Made by a program: the position numbers and the translations under genes
Notes under the pieces: model-generated
Told to the model about the DNA's origin: nothing
Seen by the model: the letters and a program-made list of their open reading frames with translations, nothing else
The model's database searches: none
Assembly: GCA_902556405.1 (NCBI GenBank)
Contig: CACDWF010000011.1
Span: forward strand, 1 to 54,832
Direction of reading: 5' to 3'
Origin: an uncultured Alphaproteobacteria bacterium
GTDB taxonomy: Bacteria; Pseudomonadota; Alphaproteobacteria; Rhodobacterales; Rhodobacteraceae
Length of the DNA stretch: 54,832 bases
Part shown: positions 1-8,777 of the stretch, one piece after another
How the letters are laid out: each line of letters begins with the position of its first letter
Numbering within the stretch: the stretch's first letter is position 1

Positions 1-187
1 TGTTTTTATATGTAGATCTGGAATTAGATCTAATTTCGCTGCATTAACTGTGGAAGAATCGTTTAATTCCGGTAATTATAATGGTAAGTGTTATAACGTC
101 GAGGACGGATTCGAGGGACACGAACAACCCTTAAGTACTCCTCAAAACCCAACTGGATGGAAAAACTTGGGCTTGCCCTGGAAATAG
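1..187 (+). CDS. Rhodanese-like protein, C-terminal part (truncated by window start)
   Basis: An open frame enters from the left edge (first full codon at base 2) and ends at a TAG at 185-187, giving 61 residues. It begins with VFICRSGIRS, the rhodanese active-site loop with its catalytic Cys, and continues with YNVEDGFEGHE and ends in WKNLGLPWK, both typical of the end of single-domain rhodaneses. Such proteins carry sulfane sulfur on the Cys. The stop lies only 9 bases before the dnaA start, so dnaA may be read from this gene's promoter. The N-terminus is outside the window, so its full length and targeting cannot be judged. Confidence 0.85.
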   Translation, partial: VFICRSGIRSNFAALTVEESFNSGNYNGKCYNVEDGFEGHEQPLSTPQNPTGWKNLGLPWK

Positions 188-196
188 AGTTAGTTA

Positions 197-1561
197 ATGG
201 ACAAAGATGAGTGGTCAAAGGTAAAAGAGTTTGTGAAGATCAATATTGGCGAAAGTGCTCATACAAACTGGATACAACCAATTGAGTTGAAAGAGATTAA
301 AGGTACCGTTGCAAAATTTAAAGTACCTACAAGATTTATTGGCACCTGGGTTCATAGGAACTACGGAGATCATATTATACAGGGGTTTAAGAATCAAAAA
401 CTGAGTATTGATAGGCTGGAGTTTATAGCTTCGTCAGACATAAGATCAGACAAAAAGAAAGGTTCAGAAAAAAGCACACAAAAAAAAATGGAACAAAAAC
501 ATCAAGAATCTCAGCTTGACTTACCAAGTTCACCACTTGATGCAAGATTTACCTTTGATAAATTTGTGGTTGGAAAACCAAACGAGTTAGCCCATGCAGC
601 TGCAAAAAGAGTTTCAGATGGGGGCAAGGTAACCTTTAACCCCCTTTTTTTATATGGAGGGGTCGGTCTAGGAAAAACGCATCTGATGCACTCTATTGCT
701 TGGTCTATTAAAGAAAAAAATAAAAAAGCGCGAATATTATACCTTTCAGCTGAACAATTTATGTACAGGTTTGTGCAAGCCTTGAGATTTAAGGATATGC
801 ATGCATTTAAGAAGTTATTTAGGTCAGTGGATGTTTTGATGGTAGATGACGTTCAGTTCATAGCTGGAAAGGACTCTACGCAAGATGAATTTTTTCATAC
901 CTTCAATGCCCTAATAGAGCAAGGAAAACAAATAGTCATATCAGCTGATAGAGCTCCTGGTGAGATTGATGGTTTGGAAGAAAGAATTAAATCCAGACTA
1001 GCTTGGGGTCTAGTTGTAGACGTACACCCAACGGACTACGAGTTACGACTTGGAATTTTGCAAGCAAAAGCTGAAATTCAAATGGAACTGAATAGAGACG
1101 TTAAGATTGATGAGGGTATATTAGAGTATTTAGCTCACAAAATTTCCTCAAACGTAAGAGTTTTAGAAGGAGCTCTTACAAGGTTATTTGCCTTCGCATC
1201 TCTGGTTGGAAAAGAAATAAACATTGATTTAGCCCAAGAATGCCTATCTGATATTCTTAGAACTTCAGAACGGAAAGTTACTATTGAAGAGATAATCAGA
1301 AAAGTTGCTGAGCACTACAATCTAAGAATGACAGATTTGATATCTGCAAGAAGAGCAAGAGTGGTAGCTAGGCCTAGACAGATAGCTATGTTTTTGTCCA
1401 AAAGTCTAACGTCGAGATCTTTGCCGGAAATTGGAAGAAAATTTGGTGGAAGAGATCACACCACAGTTATACATGCCGTTAAAAAAATTGAAGAACTAAA
1501 ACTTATTGATGTACAAGTGGCAGACGAGGTAGAAATCTTGCGCAGAACTCTTGAGGCATAA
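197..1561 (+). CDS. dnaA: Chromosomal replication initiator DnaA
   Basis: A 454-residue protein of normal DnaA length. The N-terminal DnaB/DiaA-interaction domain (about residues 1-70) is followed by a Lys/Gln-rich linker (about 85-110). The AAA+ core has Walker A GGVGLGKTH (about 154-162) and a Walker B segment VDVLMVDDVQF. The C-terminal domain IV carries the DnaA-box recognition signature GGRDHTTVIHAVKKIEEL. It binds DnaA boxes and melts the origin. It lies 9 bases after the rhodanese gene and 73 bases before dnaN, in the classic dnaA-dnaN-recF order. I saw no convincing cluster of DnaA boxes, so the origin is not assigned here. Confidence 0.98.
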   Translation: MDKDEWSKVKEFVKINIGESAHTNWIQPIELKEIKGTVAKFKVPTRFIGTWVHRNYGDHIIQGFKNQKLSIDRLEFIASSDIRSDKKKGSEKSTQKKMEQKHQESQLDLPSSPLDARFTFDKFVVGKPNELAHAAAKRVSDGGKVTFNPLFLYGGVGLGKTHLMHSIAWSIKEKNKKARILYLSAEQFMYRFVQALRFKDMHAFKKLFRSVDVLMVDDVQFIAGKDSTQDEFFHTFNALIEQGKQIVISADRAPGEIDGLEERIKSRLAWGLVVDVHPTDYELRLGILQAKAEIQMELNRDVKIDEGILEYLAHKISSNVRVLEGALTRLFAFASLVGKEINIDLAQECLSDILRTSERKVTIEEIIRKVAEHYNLRMTDLISARRARVVARPRQIAMFLSKSLTSRSLPEIGRKFGGRDHTTVIHAVKKIEELKLIDVQVADEVEILRRTLEA

Positions 1562-1634
1562 AAAGCTTTTTCGCTGTTATTTTTTTTAAAAAAAGGATAT
1601 TATTCATCCAATATATTTATTTGTATGAAGCGAA

Positions 1635-2753
1635 ATGAAGATTAGTGTAGAAAGAAACGATTTGCTTAAGTCAATGAGCCGCGCGCAAGCTATCGTTGAA
1701 AGAAGAACTACAATTCCTATTTTATCAAATGTTTTAATTGAAGCAAGAGAGGACCGTCTAACATTAAGGGCCACTGACTTAGATATTGAATTATTAGACT
1801 CAGTAAAAGCTGTAGTTGAAAAAGAGGGAGCCGTTACAGTAGGCGCGCATACCTTCTATGAGATTCTCAGAAAACTCCCAGATGGTTCAAGGGTCTTAAT
1901 CGATCTCGATCCCTTGAATCAGAAAATAAATGTAAAAGCGGGACGCTCTACTTTTTCATTAACAACAATTTCGGTTGATGATTTTCCATTAATGGCATCA
2001 TCGGAATACGATTTTTCTTTCTCTATAAAGGTTGAAGAATTAAAGAGGCTTTTTGAAAAAGTAAAGTTCGCTATGTCGATGGAAGAAACAAGATTTTATC
2101 TTAACGGAGTTTTTTTCCATGAGTTCATTGATAAAGACGCCAAACTTATGCGTACTGTAGCTACTGATGGCCATAGACTCGCAAAGATAGATTCGGTATT
2201 ACCAGAAAATGCAAGCGGGATGTCTGGAGTGATTGTGCCACGAAAAACAGTCTCTGAATTAAGAATGATATATGAAACTACAGAGGAAACGGTAAGTATC
2301 TCCGTGTCAGAAACGAAAATACGCTTTTCAAATGCAACATTATCTTTAACATCCAAGGTAGTTGATGGCTCGTTTCCCGACTATGATAGGGTTATCCCAA
2401 AAAATAATGTTAAAAGATTAGTTGTTGACGCTTCAGAATTTGCCAAGTCAGTTGATAGAGTAGCAACTGTTTCTTCAGAACGAGCTAGGGCAGTTAAACT
2501 GAGTCTTAGTAAGGAAAAGCTTATATTATCTGTAAATGCTCCAGAGACAGGATTAGCGATTGAGGAAATTCCAGTTGATTACGAGGGAGAGGAAATTGAA
2601 ATTGGATTCAATGCTAAGTATCTCCAAGAGATTTCTAATCAAGTAGAAAGCGGGGAAGCAATTTTCTTATTCAATGATGTTGGGGACCCTGCGCTTATGA
2701 AGGATTATAATGACGACACAGCGGTTTATGTCGTTATGCCCATGCGTGTTTAG
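1635..2753 (+). CDS. dnaN: DNA polymerase III sliding clamp, beta subunit
   Basis: At 372 residues it has the usual beta-clamp length. The N-terminus MKISVERNDLLKSMSRAQ, the middle segment TVATDGHRLAK and the C-terminus ending in VVMPMRV are hallmark clamp sequences. The protein dimerises into a ring around DNA and tethers polymerase III. The ATG at 1635 starts right at the conserved family N-terminus. The 73-base gap after dnaA contains long T and A runs but no clear hairpin. recF follows after 15 bases, so dnaN and recF are probably co-transcribed. Confidence 0.97.
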   Translation: MKISVERNDLLKSMSRAQAIVERRTTIPILSNVLIEAREDRLTLRATDLDIELLDSVKAVVEKEGAVTVGAHTFYEILRKLPDGSRVLIDLDPLNQKINVKAGRSTFSLTTISVDDFPLMASSEYDFSFSIKVEELKRLFEKVKFAMSMEETRFYLNGVFFHEFIDKDAKLMRTVATDGHRLAKIDSVLPENASGMSGVIVPRKTVSELRMIYETTEETVSISVSETKIRFSNATLSLTSKVVDGSFPDYDRVIPKNNVKRLVVDASEFAKSVDRVATVSSERARAVKLSLSKEKLILSVNAPETGLAIEEIPVDYEGEEIEIGFNAKYLQEISNQVESGEAIFLFNDVGDPALMKDYNDDTAVYVVMPMRV

Positions 2754-2768
2754 TCCATTTATATTGAA

Positions 2769-3848
2769 ATGAGTTCTACCGGAATAGAAAAACTCAAAAT
2801 CAGTAATTTTAGATCATATAAAATTTTAGAACTTTCCTTCGAATCCAACTCTACAGTTGTTTATGGAAAAAATGGGGTTGGAAAAACGAACCTTTTGGAA
2901 GCTATATCACTCTTATATCCAGGAAAGGGGATAAGAAGATCAAACTTTTCTGATATGATAAATATTTCACACAATTTTCCATGGAAGGTCGAGGCTCTAT
3001 GCCGCAAAAACAATAATCTTTTTGAAATCGAGACTTCTAGCGACGGAAAGGGAAGAGCTGTAAGAGTAGATGGAAAAAAAGTACCACAGAATAATCTTAG
3101 CTCGGCCTTAAAAATTATATGGTTTTTACCACCAATGGATAGGATTTGGCTGGAGACCTCTAAAGACAGAAGAAAGTTCTTAGATAGAATGGTATTTAGT
3201 CTTGATATTAACCATGCAAAAAGATGTGCTCAATATGAAAAACTTCTCAGAGATAGGAATAGATTACTAAAAGATCGTATAGAAGATAGCTCATGGTATC
3301 TTGCCATTGAAAAGAAAATGGCGATACTTGGGTTTGAAATAGATAGTTATAGAAGAGATTTTGTTGAAAAACTAAATACAGTTTTAAAAGAAAAAAATAA
3401 TTATTTCCCACAGATCATTCTCAAGCTAAAAGATGATCCTATCGAAAGTAAAGAAATATTTTTGGAAAATTTAATTAACCAAAGAGTGCAGGATCTAGCA
3501 TCTAGTAGAACAAATTTTGGTCCCCACTCAGATGATCTGCAAGGTTTTTATTTGGAGAAGGAAATAGATACAAAATATTGTTCTACCGGTGAGCAAAAGC
3601 TTTCGATAATTTCTATAATTTTATCCAATGCAAAATTGATCAAAGAACAACACCAAGTCTCTCCCATTTTGCTCTTGGATGAGATTACTGCACATTTGGA
3701 TGAAGTACGCAAAGAGAATCTATTTTCGGAGTTACTATCCTTGGAAAGCCAGTTTTTTATTTCAGGAACAGAGGTAGGTATATTCAATTCATTAAGCACG
3801 AAAGCAAAATTTTTGGAGTTGGGCGAAAACAAAAAATTTGTAGCCTAG
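2769..3848 (+). CDS. recF: DNA replication and repair protein RecF
   Basis: A 359-residue SMC-like ATPase. It has Walker A GKNGVGKT (33-40), an ABC-type signature STGEQKLS (about 272-279) and Walker B LLLDEITAHLD (about 301-311), in RecF order and spacing. RecF loads RecA at gapped DNA with RecO and RecR. It lies 15 bases after dnaN. In many bacteria gyrB follows recF; here a convergent FMN oxidase gene follows instead, and the two stop codons share the palindrome CTAG at 3845-3848. Confidence 0.96.
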   Translation: MSSTGIEKLKISNFRSYKILELSFESNSTVVYGKNGVGKTNLLEAISLLYPGKGIRRSNFSDMINISHNFPWKVEALCRKNNNLFEIETSSDGKGRAVRVDGKKVPQNNLSSALKIIWFLPPMDRIWLETSKDRRKFLDRMVFSLDINHAKRCAQYEKLLRDRNRLLKDRIEDSSWYLAIEKKMAILGFEIDSYRRDFVEKLNTVLKEKNNYFPQIILKLKDDPIESKEIFLENLINQRVQDLASSRTNFGPHSDDLQGFYLEKEIDTKYCSTGEQKLSIISIILSNAKLIKEQHQVSPILLLDEITAHLDEVRKENLFSELLSLESQFFISGTEVGIFNSLSTKAKFLELGENKKFVA

Positions 3849-4996
3849 TTTTTTTCAAAAAATGGGCAATCCTTAATAATATCTCTACCAACGTCTTTTA
3901 TATCTCTTCTTCCGCAGAGGGCCATTGTCATGTCAAGTTCTTTGTTTAGAATTTCTAAGGCGTTTATAACCCCCTTTTTTCCTTTCGCTGAAAGACCATA
4001 AACAAAAGATCTACCGATCATTACGCCTTCAGCTCCTAGGGCAATAGCCTTGAGAATATCCTGTCCAGAAGAAATACCGCCATCAAAATATACCTCGATG
4101 TCTGAAACAGCTTTCTCTATTTGCGGGAGCATAGAAATCGAACTATTAACACCATCTAATTGCCTTCCACCATGATTAGAAACTACCAAAGCGTCTGCAC
4201 CACATTTCTGCGCCATTTTAGCGTCATCCGGGTCCATTATCCCCTTAATAATTAATTTTCCTCCCCACCAGTCTTTTATTCTTTTGACATCATCCCAGTT
4301 TAGTTTTGGGTCGAATTGATTTTGCACCCATTTACTTAGAGAGGTTAGATTTTTTATATCCTTTACATGCCCAATAATGTTACCGAAGGTTCTATTTTTT
4401 GATTTTACCATTTCAAAACACCAATTTGGTTTTGATATTAAGTCAAAAACATTAGACATTTTTATTTTCATAGGGACTGACAAACCATTTCTTATATCGG
4501 CGTGTCTCTGGCCAAGAATTTGTAAGTCCAGAGTAAGTACCAATGCAGAGCATTCCACTGCCTTTGCCCTCTCAACTAATCTTTTAGCAAAATCGTGATC
4601 TCTCATTACATATAGTTGAAACCAAAACGGCTCCGAAGTATTTCTCGCAACTTCCTCTATTGAACAGATAGACATGGTAGAAAGTGTAAAAGGCACACCG
4701 AAAGTTTCTGCTGCTTGTGCCGCTAGTATCTCGCCATTTGCTTTTTGCATGCCAAGTAAACCTACTGGAGCTAAAGCAACTGGCATCTTGTAGTCTGTGC
4801 CTAATAAACTCTTTCTAGTACTTCTATTAGATATGTCGACGGCAACTCTTTGTCTAAAGGAAATTTTTTTAAAATCGTTACTGTTATCTTTCAAAGTAGA
4901 CTCCGTCCAAGAGCCTGATAGAACATAATCATGAAATGCTTTAGGAACTTTCTTTCTTGCTTCGTATTTTAGATCGTCAATAGTGAGATATTCCAT
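3845..4996 (-). CDS. FMN-dependent alpha-hydroxy acid oxidase/dehydrogenase (LldD family)
   Basis: A 383-residue TIM-barrel flavoprotein. Family active-site elements are intact: WFQLY (about 125-129), LTLD (about 154-157), KGI with Lys251, SNHGGRQ with His275 and Arg278, and the FMN-phosphate segments DGGISSGQDI and GAEGVMIGRS. Members oxidise L-lactate, glycolate, mandelate or similar 2-hydroxy acids to 2-oxo acids. The exact substrate cannot be read from sequence. It is the last gene of a minus-strand run, 12 bases after the CoA-binding protein gene. Its stop codon overlaps that of recF. A divergent paralogue lies at 13669-14784. Confidence 0.9.
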   Translation of the reverse strand: MEYLTIDDLKYEARKKVPKAFHDYVLSGSWTESTLKDNSNDFKKISFRQRVAVDISNRSTRKSLLGTDYKMPVALAPVGLLGMQKANGEILAAQAAETFGVPFTLSTMSICSIEEVARNTSEPFWFQLYVMRDHDFAKRLVERAKAVECSALVLTLDLQILGQRHADIRNGLSVPMKIKMSNVFDLISKPNWCFEMVKSKNRTFGNIIGHVKDIKNLTSLSKWVQNQFDPKLNWDDVKRIKDWWGGKLIIKGIMDPDDAKMAQKCGADALVVSNHGGRQLDGVNSSISMLPQIEKAVSDIEVYFDGGISSGQDILKAIALGAEGVMIGRSFVYGLSAKGKKGVINALEILNKELDMTMALCGRRDIKDVGRDIIKDCPFFEKN

Positions 4997-5008
4997 GTGA
5001 TGCTCTCT

Positions 5009-5473
5009 TTAAATCTTTAGGTCTAATCTAGGCTTCCAAAAGGGACGAAAGAGTTCAATTTTGGGACATCTGTTCATTACTACTTTTAACCCAGCTTTTT
5101 TTGCTGTCTCTGCAGCTACGTCATCATAAACTCCTATTTGACCCCAAAGCACTTTTGCATTTATTTCAATTGCTTCTTTTGCTACTGATAATAGTTCTTC
5201 TTTTCTTCGAAATACTTGTACCATATCAACGGATTTATCTATTTCCTTTAGACTGTGAAAGACTTTAAGACCTCTAATCTCTTTGATGTTAGGGTTTGGG
5301 TTAACAGGTAGCATTTCATACCCAGTCTCATGCAGAACCCTTAAAACACCATAACTAAATTTAGTCTTATCTCCACTAGCTCCAACCATAGCAATCGTTT
5401 TCACAGATTTCAGAATGTCCGCGATATAGCCTTTGGGATAGTCGTAGATGTGGTCTACATTAGCTTCAGGCAT
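5009..5473 (-). CDS. CoA-binding domain protein (YccU-like)
   Basis: A 154-residue single-domain protein with a Rossmann CoA-binding fold: TIAMVGASGDKTKFSYGV near the N-terminus, the LPVNPN strand, and VLWGQIGVYDD and GLKVVMNRCPKIE near the C-terminus. These are typical of the stand-alone CoA_binding_2 family related to the succinyl-CoA synthetase alpha N-domain. The biochemical role of the family is poorly known. Its start abuts the ferredoxin stop (they share one base at 5473), indicating translational coupling within the operon. Confidence 0.88.
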   Translation of the reverse strand: MPEANVDHIYDYPKGYIADILKSVKTIAMVGASGDKTKFSYGVLRVLHETGYEMLPVNPNPNIKEIRGLKVFHSLKEIDKSVDMVQVFRRKEELLSVAKEAIEINAKVLWGQIGVYDDVAAETAKKAGLKVVMNRCPKIELFRPFWKPRLDLKI

Positions 5474-5847
5474 TACTTTTCTCTTTCTTTTTTTGCAATA
5501 TCATCTTTTAGTTCGTGAGGCTTCAAGGGATCTAAAAATGGATTTCTGTAAAGCTTATCATGACTCTCAACACCAATTTCAAGAATAAGGTTTGACCTAG
5601 GTCTTGCTACACACAGTATAATGTATCCATCATTTATCTGTCTATTATTAAGTGCCACCTGTCTTCTTTGATCTACTTTTCCATCAATAAGTTTCGCTGC
5701 ACACGTTATACATCCACCATACTTACAGCCATAAGGCAGATCAACGCCCTGTTCTCTTAAGCTGTCAAGTAAAGGTCTCTTCGGCTGGACTTGATATGAT
5801 ATTCCACCTCTATTTGATAATTCGACCTTAAATGTTTTCACAGCCAT
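5473..5847 (-). CDS. 2Fe-2S plant-type ferredoxin domain protein
   Basis: I place the start at the ATG at 5847 (MAVKTFKVELSN), giving 124 residues; an upstream TTG at 5862 is possible. The chosen start overlaps the stop of the SBP56 gene by about 10 bases, which suggests coupling. The [2Fe-2S] ligands are seen in YGCKYGGCITCAAKL plus a downstream LCVARP. It probably shuttles electrons in the cytoplasm; the preceding enzyme is a plausible but unproven partner. The last 30 residues are charged and contain no second domain. Confidence 0.87.
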   Translation of the reverse strand: MAVKTFKVELSNRGGISYQVQPKRPLLDSLREQGVDLPYGCKYGGCITCAAKLIDGKVDQRRQVALNNRQINDGYIILCVARPRSNLILEIGVESHDKLYRNPFLDPLKPHELKDDIAKKEREK

Positions 5848-7193
5848 ATATCGCTTGTACAATCGCCACCAGGATATCTACTTTCGTGACAGCGACTTGG
5901 ACCATTTGGCTCTTCCCCAAAATTTACCATAAAATCAGGATTTATTTTCATCCCTCCGTTTTCTGGGTCACAGTCAATCATTATCATAACGCCACCCTTT
6001 TCTCGAATATCGGGATAAAATTGATTGTCCCAAGTCGAAAATAGAGAGGTGGTTACATACAATCTTTTCCCATCTAGACTCAGCTGAAACATTTGTGGTC
6101 CACCGGCAATCTCAAGGCCATTAACCTTAGGCGCTCTTCCAAGTAAACCGCCCATCCAAACTTGGCCAGTAAGTTTTGGTTTATGGGGGTCTGATATATC
6201 ATACTGCCTCATATCTCCGTGTAGCCAATTATTGAGATATAAATATTTATCATCCATTGAAACAAGAATTGCGGACATCACACCTGGAATAGGGATTGGC
6301 CAATCTGGGTGGGGTTGATTTTCTATATCAATAATTTTTTCCCATTGCCATTTTTCATTTTTATCTTTCCACCAATGTATTACGTTTGCGCTTAGCGCTG
6401 CACCACAAAACCCATGACTGCTATCTGGATTATGATGAAACTTTACTTCTAATGGAACGAGACCGTCTTCACCTAAATACATAGTTTCAATTGGCTTGCG
6501 TTCTTTGAAATCCCAAAAGTGAAGTTGTCTTCCATACTTGAGGTGTCCTACTTCTTCTAAATCAAAACCCGGCATAAACGTGTTTGGAGCAGCCCATTCC
6601 GATGAAACCATTATATTGTGTCTTGGCTGGTACCAAAAATCATATCCAAATGGTATATCTCCCATTGAGTTTTCCCATCTCCCTATAATTTCAAAATTTT
6701 TATCCAGATGCAAATATCCTCCAGGTGCTTCCCCCTTTGCATCGCCCAGCATAGATATAATTATTTCTGAGCCCAAGCAATGAACGGTATGTGGGCCACT
6801 TAGGTTAGTTTTTGATTTAATGTCTGCTCCGTCAATAATTTTGTGGAGAGTGGGCATTCTAGGATTAGTACCGGTATCCACTATGTGAATATTATTTGAC
6901 CTTACTCCCGGAAGTAAAAGATATTTGCGAGTCATACTAGAGTCGTTATGGCAAGATGAACACGCATTCCATCCCATATGATGAAGCTCATCACCAATGC
7001 CTGGCATTTCCAACCTATGAATAACTTTCGAATAAGTAGGGCTATCGGGGTCAACGTCGACTGTAGCTAAATAGTCGGGCTTTTGTATACCCGTTCCTGT
7101 ATATATGGCTATAGTATATAAAAGTTTTTCCTTTGGTGCTTTTATAGCTTCTGCTGGGGAAGAGTATCCAGGACCACAACAAGTTTCATTCAT
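5838..7193 (-). CDS. Selenium-binding protein 56 / methanethiol oxidase family
   Basis: A 451-residue protein matching the SBP56/SELENBP1 family in length and motifs. These include N-terminal ETCCGPGYSSP, the conserved HHMGWNACSSCHNDSS with Cys78 and Cys81, then the repeated beta-propeller blades with many His residues (for example VKFHHNPDSSHGFCG). Characterised members, the human protein and bacterial MtoX, oxidise methanethiol to formaldehyde, hydrogen sulfide and hydrogen peroxide, and MtoX is a copper enzyme. I see no Sec or Tat signal peptide, so a cytoplasmic location is likely; some bacterial MtoX proteins are periplasmic. A rhodanese gene lies 3 bases upstream and a ferredoxin gene overlaps downstream, which supports a sulfur-related role. 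Confidence 0.9.
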   Translation of the reverse strand: MNETCCGPGYSSPAEAIKAPKEKLLYTIAIYTGTGIQKPDYLATVDVDPDSPTYSKVIHRLEMPGIGDELHHMGWNACSSCHNDSSMTRKYLLLPGVRSNNIHIVDTGTNPRMPTLHKIIDGADIKSKTNLSGPHTVHCLGSEIIISMLGDAKGEAPGGYLHLDKNFEIIGRWENSMGDIPFGYDFWYQPRHNIMVSSEWAAPNTFMPGFDLEEVGHLKYGRQLHFWDFKERKPIETMYLGEDGLVPLEVKFHHNPDSSHGFCGAALSANVIHWWKDKNEKWQWEKIIDIENQPHPDWPIPIPGVMSAILVSMDDKYLYLNNWLHGDMRQYDISDPHKPKLTGQVWMGGLLGRAPKVNGLEIAGGPQMFQLSLDGKRLYVTTSLFSTWDNQFYPDIREKGGVMIMIDCDPENGGMKINPDFMVNFGEEPNGPSRCHESRYPGGDCTSDIWL

Positions 7194-7196
7194 GTT

Positions 7197-7595
7197 TTAT
7201 TCTTTCGTTTCAATAGGATTTCCAGATTTTTTCCAGGCGGCAAAGCCTCCTTCTAGATGAGATACTGGGTTTAGACCCATATCTTGTGCTGCTTTAGCTG
7301 CAAGAGCAGATCGGCCCGCTGCAGCACAATAAAAAACATATTTCTTGTCTTGATTAAAAATGTCTTTGTGGTACGGACTATCAGGGTCTATCCAGAATTC
7401 GAGCATTCCTCTTGGGCAAGAGAAAGAATTTGGAATTTTTCCTTCTCTTTGTATTTCCCTAGGATCTCTAATATCTACAAAGACGTAGTCGCTATCTTCA
7501 AAATATTTTGAGGCATCAACTACAGGTGTTATTTCAACCTCTTTATTCGCTTCAGCCACCATATCTTTCACATGTTTAACAATTTTTTGTGCCAT
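7197..7595 (-). CDS. Single-domain rhodanese
   Basis: 132 residues with a complete rhodanese domain: VFVDIRDPREIQREGKIP (CH2A-like segment), the active loop YCAAAGRSALAA with catalytic Cys, and EGGFAAWKKSGNP at the C-terminus. It should accept and transfer sulfane sulfur, for example from thiosulfate or persulfides. It sits 3 bases before the SBP56/methanethiol oxidase-like gene, so the sulfide made by that enzyme could be linked to this protein. A Shine-Dalgarno-like GGAAGG lies upstream of the start. Confidence 0.9.
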   Translation of the reverse strand: MAQKIVKHVKDMVAEANKEVEITPVVDASKYFEDSDYVFVDIRDPREIQREGKIPNSFSCPRGMLEFWIDPDSPYHKDIFNQDKKYVFYCAAAGRSALAAKAAQDMGLNPVSHLEGGFAAWKKSGNPIETKE

Positions 7596-7615
7596 TTTTT
7601 CTATTCCTTCCTATT

Positions 7616-8023
7616 TTAAGCGAAGTTTTTCTGAAACTGATCTAAACTTTCATCTATTTTAATCGAGGGTATTTTTTTTGATACCCAAACGTCTCCTTGT
7701 GGTTTTATCACCTCTAATTCATTTACAGTTCCTGCATGAATCCTCACTAATCCAGGTCTACCTTCATTTAAGGAGAACATCTGACAACCGCATTGTTCGC
7801 AAAACTTTTTAGTTATTTTGTTGCCACTTTCTGATTGATGTATATAGCTTCTTAAAGTCCCTTGAATATATAAATCGGCTTCTTTCACAAATATATTGGT
7901 AAGATAAGGGGCACCACTACATTTTCTGCAGTCCCCGCAATGACAGTTAAAAGTCCTTAACGGTGCAGTGTTACTGTTATAAGTTATAGCTCGACATAAG
8001 CAACTTCCGGTGAATCCTTTCAT
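7616..8023 (-). CDS. GFA-family zinc protein (glutathione-dependent formaldehyde-activating-like)
   Basis: I prefer the ATG at 8023 (MKGFTGSCLC, 135 residues), which has AAAGGG five bases upstream, over the ATG at 8047. The zinc ligands of the GFA/CENP-V fold are all present: CLC, then CHCGDCRKCSG, then FCEQCGCQMF. The founding member binds S-hydroxymethylglutathione, but many family members have unknown substrates. The neighbouring methanethiol oxidase-like gene would release formaldehyde, so a formaldehyde-related role is attractive but inferred. It is 20 bases upstream of the rhodanese gene. Confidence 0.88.
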   Translation of the reverse strand: MKGFTGSCLCRAITYNSNTAPLRTFNCHCGDCRKCSGAPYLTNIFVKEADLYIQGTLRSYIHQSESGNKITKKFCEQCGCQMFSLNEGRPGLVRIHAGTVNELEVIKPQGDVWVSKKIPSIKIDESLDQFQKNFA

Positions 8024-8069
8024 CTCTACCCTTTCTCGATTTATCATAACTCAACTCATTGATTTTAGT

Positions 8070-8777
8070 TCAAGAGTTTATCCATCCACCATCAACATCA
8101 ACAGTGGTTCCGTTAACAAAATCATTTTCAATAACAAAGATAATTCCTTTTGCAACCTCATCTGGTTTTCCAGCGCGCTTTATAGAGTGAGATGTTGTGG
8201 CTGAGCTTAGAAATATTCGTCTATCCTCACCTTCTTGTGAAAACATAGGCGTATCTATTAAGCCTGGCGCTACAGCATTTATTCTCTTTGGAGCAATTTC
8301 GTTTGCAACACCCCTGACTAGGTTCTCAACCGCGCCACCAACGGCAGAAAGAGCTATTTGTCCAGGCTTCATTCTCCTCGCAGGTGCACCGCTGACCAAA
8401 ACTATTGTTCCATCCGAGCTTAAATAGTGTGTGCCATAGCGTACAACATTGGCGTAACCCCATAATTTATCAAAAGAGTTTTTAAATCCAGTCATATCCA
8501 TTTCTAGAAATGGGCCAGCAGCTCTGCTTCCTCCAGTCGCAGCACTTACCAAGATTTCGAAGGGAGCATGTTTTTCAAAAATATTTTTTACTTCCTCTTC
8601 AATTCTTACATCACAGCTTTCAAAGGATAGTTTGTTGTGTTTAACACTTTTCGCCTTGCTTGGGTCTCTGCTGATGGCAATAACGTCTGCACCTTTTTCA
8701 ATTAATTGTTCACATGTAGAGAGCCCAATTCCAGAAGTTCCACCAAATACGAGGGCTTTTTTATTCGCTATGTCCAT
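8070..8777 (-). CDS. Short-chain dehydrogenase/reductase-like protein lacking the Tyr-Lys catalytic pair
   Basis: 235 residues with a normal SDR nucleotide-binding N-terminus (FGGTSGIGLS, about 11-20), a conserved Ser (LVSG, about 127-130) and the PG-hinge NAVAPGLIDTPMF plus VDGGW near the end. Where classic SDRs have YxxxK this protein has LSAVG (143-147), so both the catalytic Tyr and Lys are replaced. It may bind NAD(P) without ordinary dehydrogenase chemistry, or belong to an atypical SDR class. It is the first gene of the seven-gene minus-strand run; the GFA gene follows after about 46 bases. Confidence 0.85.
   Translation of the reverse strand: MDIANKKALVFGGTSGIGLSTCEQLIEKGADVIAISRDPSKAKSVKHNKLSFESCDVRIEEEVKNIFEKHAPFEILVSAATGGSRAAGPFLEMDMTGFKNSFDKLWGYANVVRYGTHYLSSDGTIVLVSGAPARRMKPGQIALSAVGGAVENLVRGVANEIAPKRINAVAPGLIDTPMFSQEGEDRRIFLSSATTSHSIKRAGKPDEVAKGIIFVIENDFVNGTTVDVDGGWINS

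Noticed and set aside
1562-1634. Terminator after dnaA
   Set aside because: T8 and A7 runs are present but no GC-containing hairpin precedes them; read-through to dnaN is likely.
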